A stretch of DNA of 64,000 bases, from the NCBI GenBank assembly GCA_026390935.1, contig JAPLEZ010000137.1, positions 1 through 64,000 of the forward strand. Direction: 5' to 3'. The stretch is from Bacteroidota bacterium (GTDB lineage Bacteria > Bacteroidota > Bacteroidia > Flavobacteriales_C > GCA-002722245). Made by a program: the position numbers and the translations under genes. Shown here piece after piece: positions 54,850 through 64,000 of this stretch. Below the pieces are notes generated by a model. The model searched no databases and was not told where the DNA came from. It saw nothing but the letters and a program-made list of their open reading frames with translations. The stretch's first letter is position 1, and each line of letters opens with the position of its first letter.

Positions 54850-56526
54850 TTATAAATCAGTTACACATCCTTCTGATGCTGGACCTACACATTTTGCGTA
54901 TTTGTATAGCACGCCACTTGTTGGACCAGCCTTTGGTTTCCACACCGCACGTCGCTTAGCGATTTCTTCATCAGAAATTTTAGCGTCAATTTTATTGGCT
55001 ACCGCATCAATACGAATGATATCACCGTCTTTTAGTAAGCCAATTAAACCACCTTCTTGTGCTTCAGGACAAATATGCCCTACCATGAATCCATGTGACC
55101 CACCACTAAAGCGTCCGTCAGTAATCAAAGCAACGTCTTTTCCCAGACCTTTACCCATAACAGCAGAAGTCGGTTTAAGCATTTCGGGCATTTCCGGTCC
55201 GCCTTTAGGCCCTTCATAACGGATTACAATAACATTTCCTTTTTTCACTTTACCGTTTAATATACCAGCACTTGCAGCAAACTCATCATCAAACACTACT
55301 GCCGGACCTTCAAACAACTCACCTTCTTTACCTGTAATTTTTGCTACAGATCCTTTCTCTGCTAGATTTCCGTAAAGAATTCTGATGTGACCTGTTTCTT
55401 TTAAAGGCTTGTCAAAAGGCATTATTAAATCTTGTCCTTCAGTTAAAGAAGGAACTTCAGCTAAGTTTTCTGCCAATGTTTTACCTGTTACGGTCATGCA
55501 ATCTCCATGTAACATTCCTTTTTCCAACAACAACTTCATTACTGCAGGCACACCGCCAATGGCGTGCAAATCCTGCATCAAGTATTTACCGCTTGGTTTT
55601 AAATCAGCCAAGAAAGGAGTAGTATCACTCATTTTTTGGAAATCATCCAAATTCAATGGAACATCTACTGCTTTGGCCATAGCTATCAAATGCAAGACAG
55701 CATTAGTAGATCCACCAAGGATAACAATTACACGCATTGCGTTTTCAAAAGCTTTACGAGTCATGATGTCACGAGGCTTGATGTCTTTCTCCATCAGGTT
55801 TCTGATAGCAGCACCAACTCTTGCTAATTCAGCTTCTTTTTCTTTGCTCAAAGCAGGAGCTGAAGAGCTAAAAGGCAAACTCATGCCCATAGCTTCAATT
55901 GCAGAAGACATGGTGTTGGCAGTGTACATACCACCGCAAGCACCTGCACCCGGACAAGAATTTTTTATAATTCCTTTAAAATCTGCGTCACTCAAATTTC
56001 CGTTTACTTTTTCACCCAAAGCCTCAAAAGCCGAAATGATGTTTAAAGTTTTACCGCAGTAGTTTCCTCCTGCGATAGAACCCCCATACACCAATATTGA
56101 CGGACGATTCAAACGACCCAAAGCAATCATTGCTCCCGGCATATTTTTGTCGCATCCTACGATTGGAATTACCGCATCGTAAAATTGCGCCTGCACAACT
56201 GTTTCAATAGAATCAGCAATAATATCACGGGACACCAATGAATATTTCATTCCTGTTGTACCGTTAGAAATACCATCACTTACACCAATGGTGTGAAAGA
56301 CTAAACCAACCAAATTTGACTTTACTACGCTTTTTTTCACTTCAGTGGCAAAACCATTCAAGTGCATGTTACAAGTATTTCCTTCGTAACCTGTACTCAC
56401 AATGCCCACCTGAGCTTTGCTCATGTCTTCATCGGTTAAACCTACTCCATACAGCATGGCCTGAGAGGCTGGCTGAGTTGGATCTTGTGTAATTGTTTTG
56501 CTGTGATGATTGAGTTCTTTCAACAT
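54850..56526 (-). CDS. ilvD: Dihydroxyacid dehydratase
   Basis: The track start is a TTG; the ATG at 56526 ([15 protein letters not shown]) gives 558 residues, the family norm. Fe-S cluster cysteines lie in [10 protein letters not shown] and [19 protein letters not shown], with [19 protein letters not shown] near the C-terminus. It dehydrates dihydroxy acids to the keto-acid precursors of Val, Ile and Leu. It is first in the ilv run, with its own upstream gap and no leader peptide seen there. Confidence 0.97.
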   Translation of the reverse strand: MLKELNHHSKTITQDPTQPASQAMLYGVGLTDEDMSKAQVGIVSTGYEGNTCNMHLNGFATEVKKSVVKSNLVGLVFHTIGVSDGISNGTTGMKYSLVSRDIIADSIETVVQAQFYDAVIPIVGCDKNMPGAMIALGRLNRPSILVYGGSIAGGNYCGKTLNIISAFEALGEKVNGNLSDADFKGIIKNSCPGAGACGGMYTANTMSSAIEAMGMSLPFSSSAPALSKEKEAELARVGAAIRNLMEKDIKPRDIMTRKAFENAMRVIVILGGSTNAVLHLIAMAKAVDVPLNLDDFQKMSDTTPFLADLKPSGKYLMQDLHAIGGVPAVMKLLLEKGMLHGDCMTVTGKTLAENLAEVPSLTEGQDLIMPFDKPLKETGHIRILYGNLAEKGSVAKITGKEGELFEGPAVVFDDEFAASAGILNGKVKKGNVIVIRYEGPKGGPEMPEMLKPTSAVMGKGLGKDVALITDGRFSGGSHGFMVGHICPEAQEGGLIGLLKDGDIIRIDAVANKIDAKISDEEIAKRRAVWKPKAGPTSGVLYKYAKCVGPASEGCVTDL

Positions 56527-56560
56527 GTGTATCTTTTTAATGAAGTACAAAGATTATAAA

Positions 56561-56594
56561 AAACAAAAACATTCTCCTATTACGAAGAATGTTT
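56561..56594 (-). terminator. Terminator of the phosphorelay operon
   Basis: The stem aaacattct/agaatgttt (56567-56575 with 56586-56594) is followed, on the minus transcript, by T-rich TTGTTTTTTATA. It separates the response regulator gene from ilvD. Confidence 0.75.
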
Positions 56595-56619
56595 CTGAAG
56601 TATTAGAGATGTTAAATAT

Positions 56620-57171
56620 TTAATGCACTGGGATTTCCTCTACCGGCGGTTTTTGTCCGGGCTGTGGTATCAATCCAAAAATACTATTGTCGATTAAGTA
56701 GATGATCAAGAAAATCACCAAAAGAATAAGGAAGATGATCATGGTTCGCGCAAACTTTCTGAAATTTTGCTGATCTGCTTCTTTGTCTTTGTTCTTAGTA
56801 ACTCGTTTAATATCGTTTTGAACTCTGATGAAAGCACTTTTGTTTTTTACAACATAGTCGACCGCCCCATATTTAACAGAATTCACCGCTACATCAATAT
56901 CTTCCTGACCCGACAACATAATCACTTCCACATCAGGAGAGATTTGTTTGATTTCCTGCAACACCTTAATTCCTGTCATGGCGTTAGGTTTTTCGCTATC
57001 AAGGAAATAGTCTAAAATAATAATATCAGGTTTTTTGCTGAGCGCTTTAAGCACATCTTCACCGGTAGTAAAAGTTTTTATAGTAAAACTTTTGTTCTGA
57101 CTGAGATTGTGGACAGCGGTCTTTAAAAACAAGTCATCATCATCGACTAAGTAAATTAAAGTATTTGCCAT
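56620..57171 (-). CDS. Response regulator with a C-terminal membrane anchor
   Basis: 183 residues. Receiver domain 1-125 with acidic DDDD at 10-13, phospho-acceptor Asp54 (IIILDYFLD) and Lys109. After a basic linker (KRVTKNKDKEADQQNFRKF) comes a single hydrophobic helix (about 143-162) and a Pro-rich tail (PQPGQKPPVEEIPVH). No DNA-binding or enzymatic output domain is present. A membrane-tethered receiver is unusual; it may signal by protein contact at the membrane. It is last in the four-gene phosphorelay operon. Confidence 0.9.
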   Translation of the reverse strand: MANTLIYLVDDDDLFLKTAVHNLSQNKSFTIKTFTTGEDVLKALSKKPDIIILDYFLDSEKPNAMTGIKVLQEIKQISPDVEVIMLSGQEDIDVAVNSVKYGAVDYVVKNKSAFIRVQNDIKRVTKNKDKEADQQNFRKFARTMIIFLILLVIFLIIYLIDNSIFGLIPQPGQKPPVEEIPVH

Positions 57172-57193
57172 ATTTGTTAGTGTTAGTGGTTAT

Positions 57194-57553
57194 TCAGCTT
57201 TGTAATTGTGATAATTCTTCTTTTAATTCAACTTCAGCAAGACCGTATGCTGTTGTCATTTGATCGAGTAATGCGGGGATTTTCTCCAGCTCTTTCACCT
57301 TCAAACCACATTCCTGTAATTCTTTGCTCACCTCTACCATATCACTCATGCCCATAAAAGAATAACTTGTTTTTAGTTTGTGTGCTATTCCACCTATTTG
57401 TTGCCAGTCTTGCTTGACCAAACATTCTTTCATTTTTTCGATGGAACCGGGAGTTGTCTTCAGAAATGAATTGATGATATCCTCCATAAAATCCTTACTC
57501 CCCAATGAAAGATCATTAAGGTAATTCAGATCAATGTGTTTGTAATTTGCCAT
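57194..57553 (-). CDS. Histidine phosphotransfer (Hpt) protein
   Basis: 119 residues, a single four-helix Hpt domain with phospho-accepting His58 in IAHKLKTSYSFMG. It should shuttle phosphate from the hybrid kinase's receiver to the membrane-anchored response regulator encoded 22 bases downstream. There are 11 bases between it and the hybrid kinase gene. Confidence 0.92.
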   Translation of the reverse strand: MANYKHIDLNYLNDLSLGSKDFMEDIINSFLKTTPGSIEKMKECLVKQDWQQIGGIAHKLKTSYSFMGMSDMVEVSKELQECGLKVKELEKIPALLDQMTTAYGLAEVELKEELSQLQS

Positions 57554-57564
57554 TTTAAATTTCT

Positions 57565-59562
57565 TTACTCTCGGTTTTGTACAAGTTTAGCAATTTTTTG
57601 TTTCAATTTATCCGGATTAAAGGGCTTGAGGATATAATCATCCATTCCTGCCTCCAAATATTTGTTGTCGCTAGATTCGGTAAATATGAATGCTGTCATG
57701 GCCAAAATGGGGACATTCTTCTTTGGCAAAGGAAACTCTTGTCGAATTTTTTTTGTTGCTTCTATTCCATCCATCTCTGGCATCATAATGTCCATTAAAA
57801 TGATATCGTAATTTTTTTTAGCAAACTTTTCTAACGCGATTTTTCCGTTTTCAGCGATGTCCACCTCGCAACCAAAATTATTTAACACCCTTTTGGCGAG
57901 GATCTGATTCAATTCATTGTCTTCAGCTAAAAGAATACTCAATTTACCTAATTGTATGTCCTTAGCCTCATCAATTTCTTTCACTTGTTTGGATTCAGAA
58001 GTTCCTTTTGGCAAGCACAAAGTGACAATAAACTTCGATCCTTTTTCAGGCTCGCTCAGCACCTTGATATCTCCTTTCATAAGAGTTACCAGCTTTTTCA
58101 CGATGGTCAATCCCAAACCAGTTCCTCCATATTTTCTGGTGGTGTCTCCTTTGGCTTGCGTGAAACTTTCAAAAATATCACTGAGCTTATCAGAAGGAAT
58201 TCCAATTCCCGAATCTTCCACAGTCAATTGCAAGTTCACTTCTTTTTCCGTTTCATTGAGCACTCTTACATCCAACTCCACTTTTCCTTCACCAGTGAAT
58301 TTTATGGCGTTGCTTAATAAATTCAACAAAATCTGATTCAATCGCACGGAATCACCAATTACCCGCGCAGGAACTTTTTCTTCTACTTTGAGCACCAAAG
58401 AAATCTTTTTATCCTCTGCACTTTGCTTTTGCAGTTTCATCAACTCGTACAATAATATTTTTAAGTCGAACTCCGAAGATTCAATCGACATTTTTCCTGC
58501 TTCAATTTTGGAGAAATCTAAAATATCGTTGATGATCACAATAAGATTTTCACCTGAAATTTTCACCGATTGCAAACTACTGCGCTGCTCTTCATTCAGT
58601 TCTGTTTTCAGCACCAGATTGGTAAATCCTATAATGGCATTCATAGGAGTTCTAATTTCGTGACTCATATTGGCCATGAAATCTTGCTTGATTTTCACCG
58701 ATGCTTCAGCCACTCTTTTAGCTTCACTCAACTCTTTGTTTATGCGAACTAATGAAGCTAAATTTTCACTTAACTTTTTTTCTGCTTGTTTACGAATGGT
58801 AATGTCTGCGCCATTTGCAAAGCATTTATTGTTTTTCACCACCAACTTCCATCGCATCCATTTTTCAGACCCATCTTTACATTTCATTCTGTTTTCGAAA
58901 ACAAAAATATCGCTGTTATTGCCCAATTCTTCTTGAATTATTTTTTTGGTTTCGCTAACATCTTCACTGTGGAAATAATCGAGCAGCGACGTATCTATTA
59001 CATCGGCAGGCTCATAACCCAATAGCGTTTTAACCGTGAAATTTATTTCTTCAATTTTGAAAGTATCCAATGCAAAAATACAAGTGATGTCCATTGAATT
59101 ATCCACCAAACTGGCGAGGTTTTCCAAAACAATATTTTGCGTTCCCAACTCTTTTTGCTGATGATAAAGTCTGAGATAAGTATTCACCTTCGCCTTCGTT
59201 ATTTCAATATCCAAAGGCTTAAAAAGATAATCCACAGCACCAGTTTCATAGCCCTTTAAAACATACTTCTGTTCTTTACTAATTGCAGTTACAAAAATGA
59301 TGGAAATACCTTCGGTTTTTTTGTTTGACTTTAAAATCTCTGCAACTTCAAAGCCGTTCATTTCGGGCATTTGAACATCAAGTAAAATCAATGCAATTTC
59401 ATTGCTATACGCTAACTTTAACGCAGCTTTCCCTGAAGTAGCTTTTAAAAAATTTCTACCCTCACCAGCCAATAATTTTTCGAGCGCAAAAATATTTTCA
59501 CTCACATCATCAACCAACAAAATATTCGCAACTTTTTCTTTGTTTTCCGACTTCTTAAACAT
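57565..59562 (-). CDS. Hybrid sensor histidine kinase (REC-PAS-HisKA-HATPase-REC)
   Basis: 665 residues, soluble. Receiver 1 at about 13-130 (Asp62, [13 protein letters not shown]), PAS at about 155-265, HisKA with [12 protein letters not shown], HATPase with [12 protein letters not shown], and a second receiver from about 540 with [14 protein letters not shown]. There are no membrane segments, so it senses an intracellular or relayed signal. It overlaps the upstream NIT-kinase gene by 8 bases and is followed by the Hpt gene, a complete His-Asp-His-Asp relay. Confidence 0.95.
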   Translation of the reverse strand: MFKKSENKEKVANILLVDDVSENIFALEKLLAGEGRNFLKATSGKAALKLAYSNEIALILLDVQMPEMNGFEVAEILKSNKKTEGISIIFVTAISKEQKYVLKGYETGAVDYLFKPLDIEITKAKVNTYLRLYHQQKELGTQNIVLENLASLVDNSMDITCIFALDTFKIEEINFTVKTLLGYEPADVIDTSLLDYFHSEDVSETKKIIQEELGNNSDIFVFENRMKCKDGSEKWMRWKLVVKNNKCFANGADITIRKQAEKKLSENLASLVRINKELSEAKRVAEASVKIKQDFMANMSHEIRTPMNAIIGFTNLVLKTELNEEQRSSLQSVKISGENLIVIINDILDFSKIEAGKMSIESSEFDLKILLYELMKLQKQSAEDKKISLVLKVEEKVPARVIGDSVRLNQILLNLLSNAIKFTGEGKVELDVRVLNETEKEVNLQLTVEDSGIGIPSDKLSDIFESFTQAKGDTTRKYGGTGLGLTIVKKLVTLMKGDIKVLSEPEKGSKFIVTLCLPKGTSESKQVKEIDEAKDIQLGKLSILLAEDNELNQILAKRVLNNFGCEVDIAENGKIALEKFAKKNYDIILMDIMMPEMDGIEATKKIRQEFPLPKKNVPILAMTAFIFTESSDNKYLEAGMDDYILKPFNPDKLKQKIAKLVQNRE

Positions 59563-62002
59563 TAGCTATTGCATTTTTTAATTTTTCCATTAATAATTTT
59601 TCAGGCAATGGTATAGGGAGAGCATCCTGCTCGGCGCCGCCAATCCATATCACCTTTTGAAATTGAAGCAACTTTTGTTTTTCATCTGCAGTCAAATCAA
59701 AATCTTCTGCCAAATACAAAGCGATTTTTTCGCTCTTTGATTTGTCAGCCACTTCTTCTATTTCAGTAGCGTCAATTAAAACCAGTCCATGCTTATCAAA
59801 AAGGGCGCTCAACTGAAAAACATGTGTGATGTCCTTTGTGAAAAAGAGAATGTTTTTCCCTTTCAACTCCTTCACATATTGCGCCACTGCAGCACCGCCA
59901 TCCTCAACAATCCATGAGCCCTGAATACTATCTACTGCTTTTTTCCGAGGTTCATATTGATCGTATTCTTCCTCATTATTTTCATCTGTTGTTGTAACAC
60001 CATCTACTGGAAAAAATACTGTGAAAACAGATCCCTTCCCTTCTTTACTTTTCAACTTTATTTCCCCTTCCAAAAGAGCTAACAACTTTTTTGTAATTGA
60101 AAGCCCCAAACCAGTACCTCCATATTTTCTACTTACAGAGCCATCCGCTTGTCGAAATGCCTCAAAAACCTGAGCCTGCTTGTCTTTAGGAATTCCAATT
60201 CCTGTATCTATAACATCAAAAGCAACAGCCGACTTAAATAAACCAATTTCCATTTTTTCCTGATCATCAACAACATCGCGCACCACAACGGTAACGGCAC
60301 CCTTTTCAGGAGTAAATTTGATGGCATTAGAAATTAAATTCTTGAGAATTTGTTCTAATCGAAGTTTATCTGTTTGTATAGTTTTCAATGGGGTTTTCAC
60401 CACAAATTCAAGCTTCACCAATTTTTGATCCGCCAATGGTTTAAACAACGCTTGAACATCACCAACAATTTCTTCTAGCGAATACTCATTGATTTCCACA
60501 TCCAAGCGTCCGGCCTCTATTTTCGATAAATCCAGTATATCATTGATAAGCACCAATAAACCGCTGCCTGATTTATGTATTACATTGGCACAATCCACTT
60601 GATCTGCAGTCATGTTTTTTGTGGAATTATCTGCCAATATCTTTGACAAGATCAATAAGCTGTTCAACGGGGTGCGCAACTCATGAGACATATTGGCCAA
60701 AAACTCAGATTTATATCGATTGCTTTGTTGCAATTCCTCAACAGTTTCTCTCAATTCCACTGTAGTCATTTTAAGAGACTCCTGCATCTTCAAAAGCGCA
60801 TTTCCTAAAGTATCCTTATCGCCACGTATATTCACTGGCACGTCATAATTTCCTTTACCAATTTTATTGGCAACAACAGCTAATTCCTTTGTGTTTTCAA
60901 CGAGTGATAAAAATGCTTTAGTCAAATCACCAATGGAATCATCTGAATACACCTCAATTTCCACATCTGTATCACCATTTTTAATTTTGTCGGCAGCATT
61001 GCCCAATAAACGCATTTGGTAATTTACTGAACGTATCGACAGCAACACCCACAAAACAACCAACAAAATAGTAGAAGAAATCATAATGAGGGAAGCGTTG
61101 ATTTTATTTTGCGCCATTTTGTAATCCTCTTTAATGATCAACTGAATTTCAGCCAAAGACATTTCTTCAATATCATTTAAAATATTCATTGCTCCAGTAG
61201 CACTGATCCACCAATCCTCAGCCGTGTATGTGTATAATCTATCCTGTGGATGCTCAAAAGCGTAATCCGTCATTTCAAGCATTCGCGCTACATTTCCATG
61301 ATAAAAATCTCTTTGAAACACATCATTAAGTGGAGCCGAAGCCAACTTCACAAACGATTTAATATTGCTCTCAAAAGCTCCCTTCTGACCAGAAAACTTT
61401 CCATAATCCAGTCCATCAAAACGCCCCATATCTAAAGCCTTGTTCAAAGTGGTGCGCATTCTTCCCAGCGATTCTTTGGTGCGGATAAGGGAAATATATC
61501 CGCGAATCGCATCGTTTGTTTTTTCAGTGCCAGAGGAAGTACCAATAGCAGTAATTCTGTCGATCAGTTGTTCAATTACATCTGAATAGTAAAAATCAAC
61601 CTCTTCATATGACATTCCGAACCAACTGATTTTTTTGCGCACCTCTCCAATTTCATCGAGTTCGGCAAGAAAGGCTGTATCTAACTGCGAATGCAAAGCA
61701 TCGAGTTTTATTGAGCGAATGACAGAATCCGTTTGCGCATTCTGTCCGGTCATCTTTATCTGAATTTCAAAAAGTGGATTATTGATATAAAGCACTGAAT
61801 AATCCCTTTCTTTCTGAAGTTCATGAACCACCGCTGATATCAATCTTATTTCGTTGGTTCTCTCATTAATGATCTCCGCTCTCTTTTCATTATCATAGCC
61901 TATAATTATTTTATCCACTGAAAACCACGTAAGGATTAACAGAGGAAAAAAAGCAGAAAGAAAGAGTTTTTGCTTAAGACTAAGCCGATTAAAAAGCTGC
62001 AT
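59555..62002 (-). CDS. Sensor histidine kinase with NIT-like periplasmic domain and degenerate C-terminal receiver
   Basis: 815 residues. TM1 about 12-30; a long helical periplasmic domain (about 31-300) resembling the nitrate/nitrite-sensing NIT domain; TM2 about 305-325; HAMP with a following linker; HisKA with [12 protein letters not shown]; HATPase with [12 protein letters not shown]. Residues about 715-815 look like a receiver fold that has lost the phospho-acceptor region ([14 protein letters not shown]). The NIT assignment is moderate; the ligand need not be nitrate. It is first in the phosphorelay operon. Confidence 0.9.
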   Translation of the reverse strand: MQLFNRLSLKQKLFLSAFFPLLILTWFSVDKIIIGYDNEKRAEIINERTNEIRLISAVVHELQKERDYSVLYINNPLFEIQIKMTGQNAQTDSVIRSIKLDALHSQLDTAFLAELDEIGEVRKKISWFGMSYEEVDFYYSDVIEQLIDRITAIGTSSGTEKTNDAIRGYISLIRTKESLGRMRTTLNKALDMGRFDGLDYGKFSGQKGAFESNIKSFVKLASAPLNDVFQRDFYHGNVARMLEMTDYAFEHPQDRLYTYTAEDWWISATGAMNILNDIEEMSLAEIQLIIKEDYKMAQNKINASLIMISSTILLVVLWVLLSIRSVNYQMRLLGNAADKIKNGDTDVEIEVYSDDSIGDLTKAFLSLVENTKELAVVANKIGKGNYDVPVNIRGDKDTLGNALLKMQESLKMTTVELRETVEELQQSNRYKSEFLANMSHELRTPLNSLLILSKILADNSTKNMTADQVDCANVIHKSGSGLLVLINDILDLSKIEAGRLDVEINEYSLEEIVGDVQALFKPLADQKLVKLEFVVKTPLKTIQTDKLRLEQILKNLISNAIKFTPEKGAVTVVVRDVVDDQEKMEIGLFKSAVAFDVIDTGIGIPKDKQAQVFEAFRQADGSVSRKYGGTGLGLSITKKLLALLEGEIKLKSKEGKGSVFTVFFPVDGVTTTDENNEEEYDQYEPRKKAVDSIQGSWIVEDGGAAVAQYVKELKGKNILFFTKDITHVFQLSALFDKHGLVLIDATEIEEVADKSKSEKIALYLAEDFDLTADEKQKLLQFQKVIWIGGAEQDALPIPLPEKLLMEKLKNAIANV

Positions 62003-62105
62003 TATTCCGGTAAAATTTATCGGTTATACCCAAACATGAGATAAAAGTTTTATTAAGAAGCCCTTAAATTAGAAAATAGAAAATATAATTGCTTTTTTTA
62101 CAATC

Positions 62106-63185
62106 ATGAGTAAAAACCTTAAAACAACAATTCTGTACGGAATCCTTATTCTGACTGTCGTATTTGTGATCTGGCAAGCAACGAGTATTCTGTTTTATTT
62201 ATTGATTTCATGCGGCATTGGAGTGCTCGGGAATAAAATTGCCGGACATATTGAAAAAATAAAAATCAAAAAGAAATCTGCACCAAGATGGACTATTGCC
62301 ATCGGCATCATCTGCATGCTGTATTTTATCATCCTTGCCGTTGCAAGTCTATTGATTCCAATTATTAGTCATGAAATCGACCTATTGTCCCAAATTGATT
62401 ATCAAATGGTATTGGACAATTTACAGGAACCGCTTACTCAAATGGAACCTTCAATCAGAAAATTCACTGGCCAAAACGATTTTTCCATGAAGAATTACGC
62501 AAGTGAAAAGCTAAGTTCTGTCATTGACGCGTCCACGGTTTCGTACTGGATTAACGGACTGGCATCACTTACCGGAAATTTACTAATTGCTATTTTCTCT
62601 ATAAGCTTCATGTCCTTCTTTTTCATTAAAGACGGAGTAATCATCTACAACACCTTGCTTTCCTACCTATCGGAAAAATCGAGAGCAAGCGTAAAAAAAG
62701 TCATCGATAATTCATTGAATCAACTATCACGCTATTTTATTGGAGTACTAATCGAAGTTTTCTTTGTGTTTCTGCTCACTGCTGCTGGCCTGTGGATCAT
62801 AGGCGTTGAAGAATTTATAATAATCGCTTTGTTTGCCGCATTTTTAAATATCATCCCATACGTAGGCCCATTAAGCGCAATGGCGATCGCGAGCGTAGTC
62901 ATTATTTCTAGCTCCTATGATCTTCCCTTCTACGCAGAACTGCTTCCGCTACTTTACAAGTCTTTAGGTGTGATGATCATTGTACAAATGATCGATGCTT
63001 TCTTTCTTCAGCCCTATATATATTCATCAAGCGTAAATGCGCATCCATTGGAGATATTTTTAATTATACTACTAACGGGAAATATTGCAGGTGTTAGCGC
63101 AATGATGTTTGCAATACCCGCGTATACTATACTTAGAATAATTGCCAAAGAGTTTATTAAGAGACCTGAAATTATTTCTGAATAA
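62106..63185 (+). CDS. AI-2E family transporter
   Basis: 359 residues, about seven to eight helices. The family pattern is clear in IPYVGPLSAMAIASVVI, MIVQMIDAFFLQPYIYSSSVNAHPLEIFLIILLTGNIAG and the N-terminal helices. Members export small molecules or act as sodium/proton antiporters; the autoinducer role holds for few. It is divergent from the NIT kinase gene and convergent with the next gene, 4 bases away. Confidence 0.93.
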   Translation: MSKNLKTTILYGILILTVVFVIWQATSILFYLLISCGIGVLGNKIAGHIEKIKIKKKSAPRWTIAIGIICMLYFIILAVASLLIPIISHEIDLLSQIDYQMVLDNLQEPLTQMEPSIRKFTGQNDFSMKNYASEKLSSVIDASTVSYWINGLASLTGNLLIAIFSISFMSFFFIKDGVIIYNTLLSYLSEKSRASVKKVIDNSLNQLSRYFIGVLIEVFFVFLLTAAGLWIIGVEEFIIIALFAAFLNIIPYVGPLSAMAIASVVIISSSYDLPFYAELLPLLYKSLGVMIIVQMIDAFFLQPYIYSSSVNAHPLEIFLIILLTGNIAGVSAMMFAIPAYTILRIIAKEFIKRPEIISE

Positions 63186-63188
63186 TTT

Positions 63189-63689
63189 CTAATCAGCAAT
63201 AATAAAACGAAGTAGAAACGAAGCGTCTAAATACCCTGGCGGCACATTATCATATGCGTAAGTGCGGTATTCCCAATAAGGTCTCACTTGCGCTCCAACA
63301 GTAATTGGAATAAAGCCAAAATTATACTCAAAGCCGACCACACCATCAATTCCAATAGATTTATTATCTCCGTTTTTGTATCCTAATTCATGCATCTTCC
63401 AATACCCCGCATGAATACCTCCACCAAAAGACCAGCTCAGATTTCTCGTGTGCAAAGTTGAATTATTAATCTCTTTATGAAGTTGAAAAAGCGCCACTAG
63501 TTGTCCTCCACCAGGCCTTCTGTACAAAAAATTGATTTCAATATTTTGCTCAGGCTGAATAAATTGCTTGAAACTCAACCCTACTCCTTGTTTACCCGCT
63601 ATCCCTCCAATAGAGGTTCTATATTGAGCGGAAACCAATGATGTCAAAGACAAGAACAATATTGTTATGTAAAGATTTCTGATCTGCAT
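63189..63689 (-). CDS. Small outer-membrane beta-barrel-like protein
   Basis: 166 residues. Signal peptide about 1-21 (LTSLVSAQ), then alternating strands (YRTSIGGIAGKQGVGLSFKQF, LSWSFGGGIHAGYW, GVVGFEYNFGFIPITVGAQVRPYW) typical of eight-stranded outer-membrane barrels. No named family was identified. It lies downstream of gldN but is separated from it by a terminator. Confidence 0.7.
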   Translation of the reverse strand: MQIRNLYITILFLSLTSLVSAQYRTSIGGIAGKQGVGLSFKQFIQPEQNIEINFLYRRPGGGQLVALFQLHKEINNSTLHTRNLSWSFGGGIHAGYWKMHELGYKNGDNKSIGIDGVVGFEYNFGFIPITVGAQVRPYWEYRTYAYDNVPPGYLDASFLLRFIIAD

Positions 63690-63708
63690 ACAAATGAATT
63701 TAAAGATT

Positions 63709-63743
63709 AAAAAAAAACTCCCCCGTAACTATACGGAGGAGTT
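63709..63743. terminator. Terminator of gldN
   Basis: A 12-bp stem with one mismatch, aactcccccgta/tacggaggagtt. The long A-run on the plus-strand left side is a U-tract on the minus transcript; T's on the right also allow plus-strand termination. Confidence 0.85.
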
Positions 63744-63763
63744 CGTTTTTAAGTTTCCATTTT

Positions 63764-64000
63764 TTAATATTCCCAGAGGTCTTGTTCAAAATTAAAGATT
63801 TGATCTTTAATTCTTTTTGCCTCAATTAGTCTGTCCAAATTTGATTTGTACTCTAATATTTTTCTATCGTAAACGTTGCTTTCTTTGATAATGTAACTAC
63901 TGAATTGGCGTTTCCAAAAGATGTCTTCGAGAGTTCTTCTTTCGGCATCATTGTTACGATTAAACACCTCCTGATTCACAAAAATCTCACGAGCTTCAGG
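63764..64000 (-). CDS. gldN: Gliding motility / T9SS protein GldN, C-terminal part
   Basis: The reading frame runs open off the right edge (PEAREIFV before the track's GTG-encoded Met), so only the last 78 residues are seen. NNDAERRTLEDIFWKRQFSSYIIKESNVYDRKI and the end IFNFEQDLWEY are characteristic of GldN/PorN, a periplasmic ring component of the type IX secretion system with GldK, L and M. gldM should lie just beyond the window. It fits the five T9SS cargo proteins found here. Confidence 0.92.
   Translation of the reverse strand, partial: PEAREIFVNQEVFNRNNDAERRTLEDIFWKRQFSSYIIKESNVYDRKILEYKSNLDRLIEAKRIKDQIFNFEQDLWEY

Noticed and set aside
56527-56619. Attenuator or leader peptide upstream of ilvD
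   Set aside because: The hairpin there behaves as a terminator for the response regulator gene, and no Ile/Val/Leu-rich short ORF was found.

Overview
The window looks like a chromosomal segment of a low-GC member of the Bacteroidota, probably a Flavobacteriales-like lineage. Five secreted proteins end in type IX secretion (T9SS) sorting domains (YPNP...GxY/F), the right edge holds the C-terminus of GldN (a T9SS/gliding component), several starts are preceded by the Bacteroidota -7 box TAnnTTTG, atpD-atpC stand apart from the other ATP synthase genes, and DUF3078 and DUF1207 family proteins are present. No rRNA, tRNA or CRISPR array was seen. Function calls come from reading motifs and family resemblance; no database search was run.

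Layout. 1-5.2 kb: a perfect palindrome, pheT, a DUF1207 protein and a GapN-type aldehyde dehydrogenase. 5.4-11.4 kb: T9SS cargo (a carbohydrate-binding-like protein, a GH18 chitinase-like enzyme, a subtilisin-like protease), a Rieske-fold-like lipoprotein, and OxyR. 11.4-17.6 kb: a minus-strand cluster of membrane proteins with an EEP-family hydrolase and a winged-helix regulator; two matching palindromic operators mark the starts of both transcription units. 17.7-24.6 kb: NfuA-like Fe-S protein, nadB, a flippase-like protein, a methyltransferase, lipoproteins, an LRR protein and ribF, with a nested MITE-like repeat between convergent genes. 24.8-31 kb: atpDC, a transglutaminase-like protein, a DUF3078 protein, an eight-repeat T9SS protein and a geranylgeranyl-reductase-like flavoprotein. 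31-36 kb: a glycerol-3-phosphate module (glpD divergent from glpT-glpQ). 36-39.3 kb: a T9SS protein, a MOSC protein and a BASS transporter.

39.4-56.5 kb: the branched-chain amino acid region, ilvD / M48 protease / ilvB-ilvN-ilvA ... ilvC, all on the minus strand. Two blocks of accessory genes interrupt or follow it. A BRO-N/DoxX/DUF2071/methyltransferase cassette sits between ilvA and ilvC. A roughly 5.8 kb block lies 3' of ilvC and ends at a second, diverged copy of the last 87 bases of ilvC. That block carries a candidate anti-phage operon (zinc-ribbon PD-(D/E)XK protein, putAbiC-like membrane protein, small membrane protein), a TPR protein, and an AAA ATPase/nuclease-like gene bracketed by copies of one palindrome. 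It resembles an integrated defence island. ilvB is preceded by a leader peptide gene (MKTSTKNIISVVVVVS) and mutually exclusive hairpins, which is a clear transcription attenuator for branched-chain amino acids.

56.6-64 kb: a four-gene phosphorelay (NIT-domain histidine kinase, hybrid kinase, Hpt protein, membrane-anchored response regulator), an AI-2E family transporter, an outer-membrane-like protein and partial gldN. Several palindromic elements directly abut stop codons.
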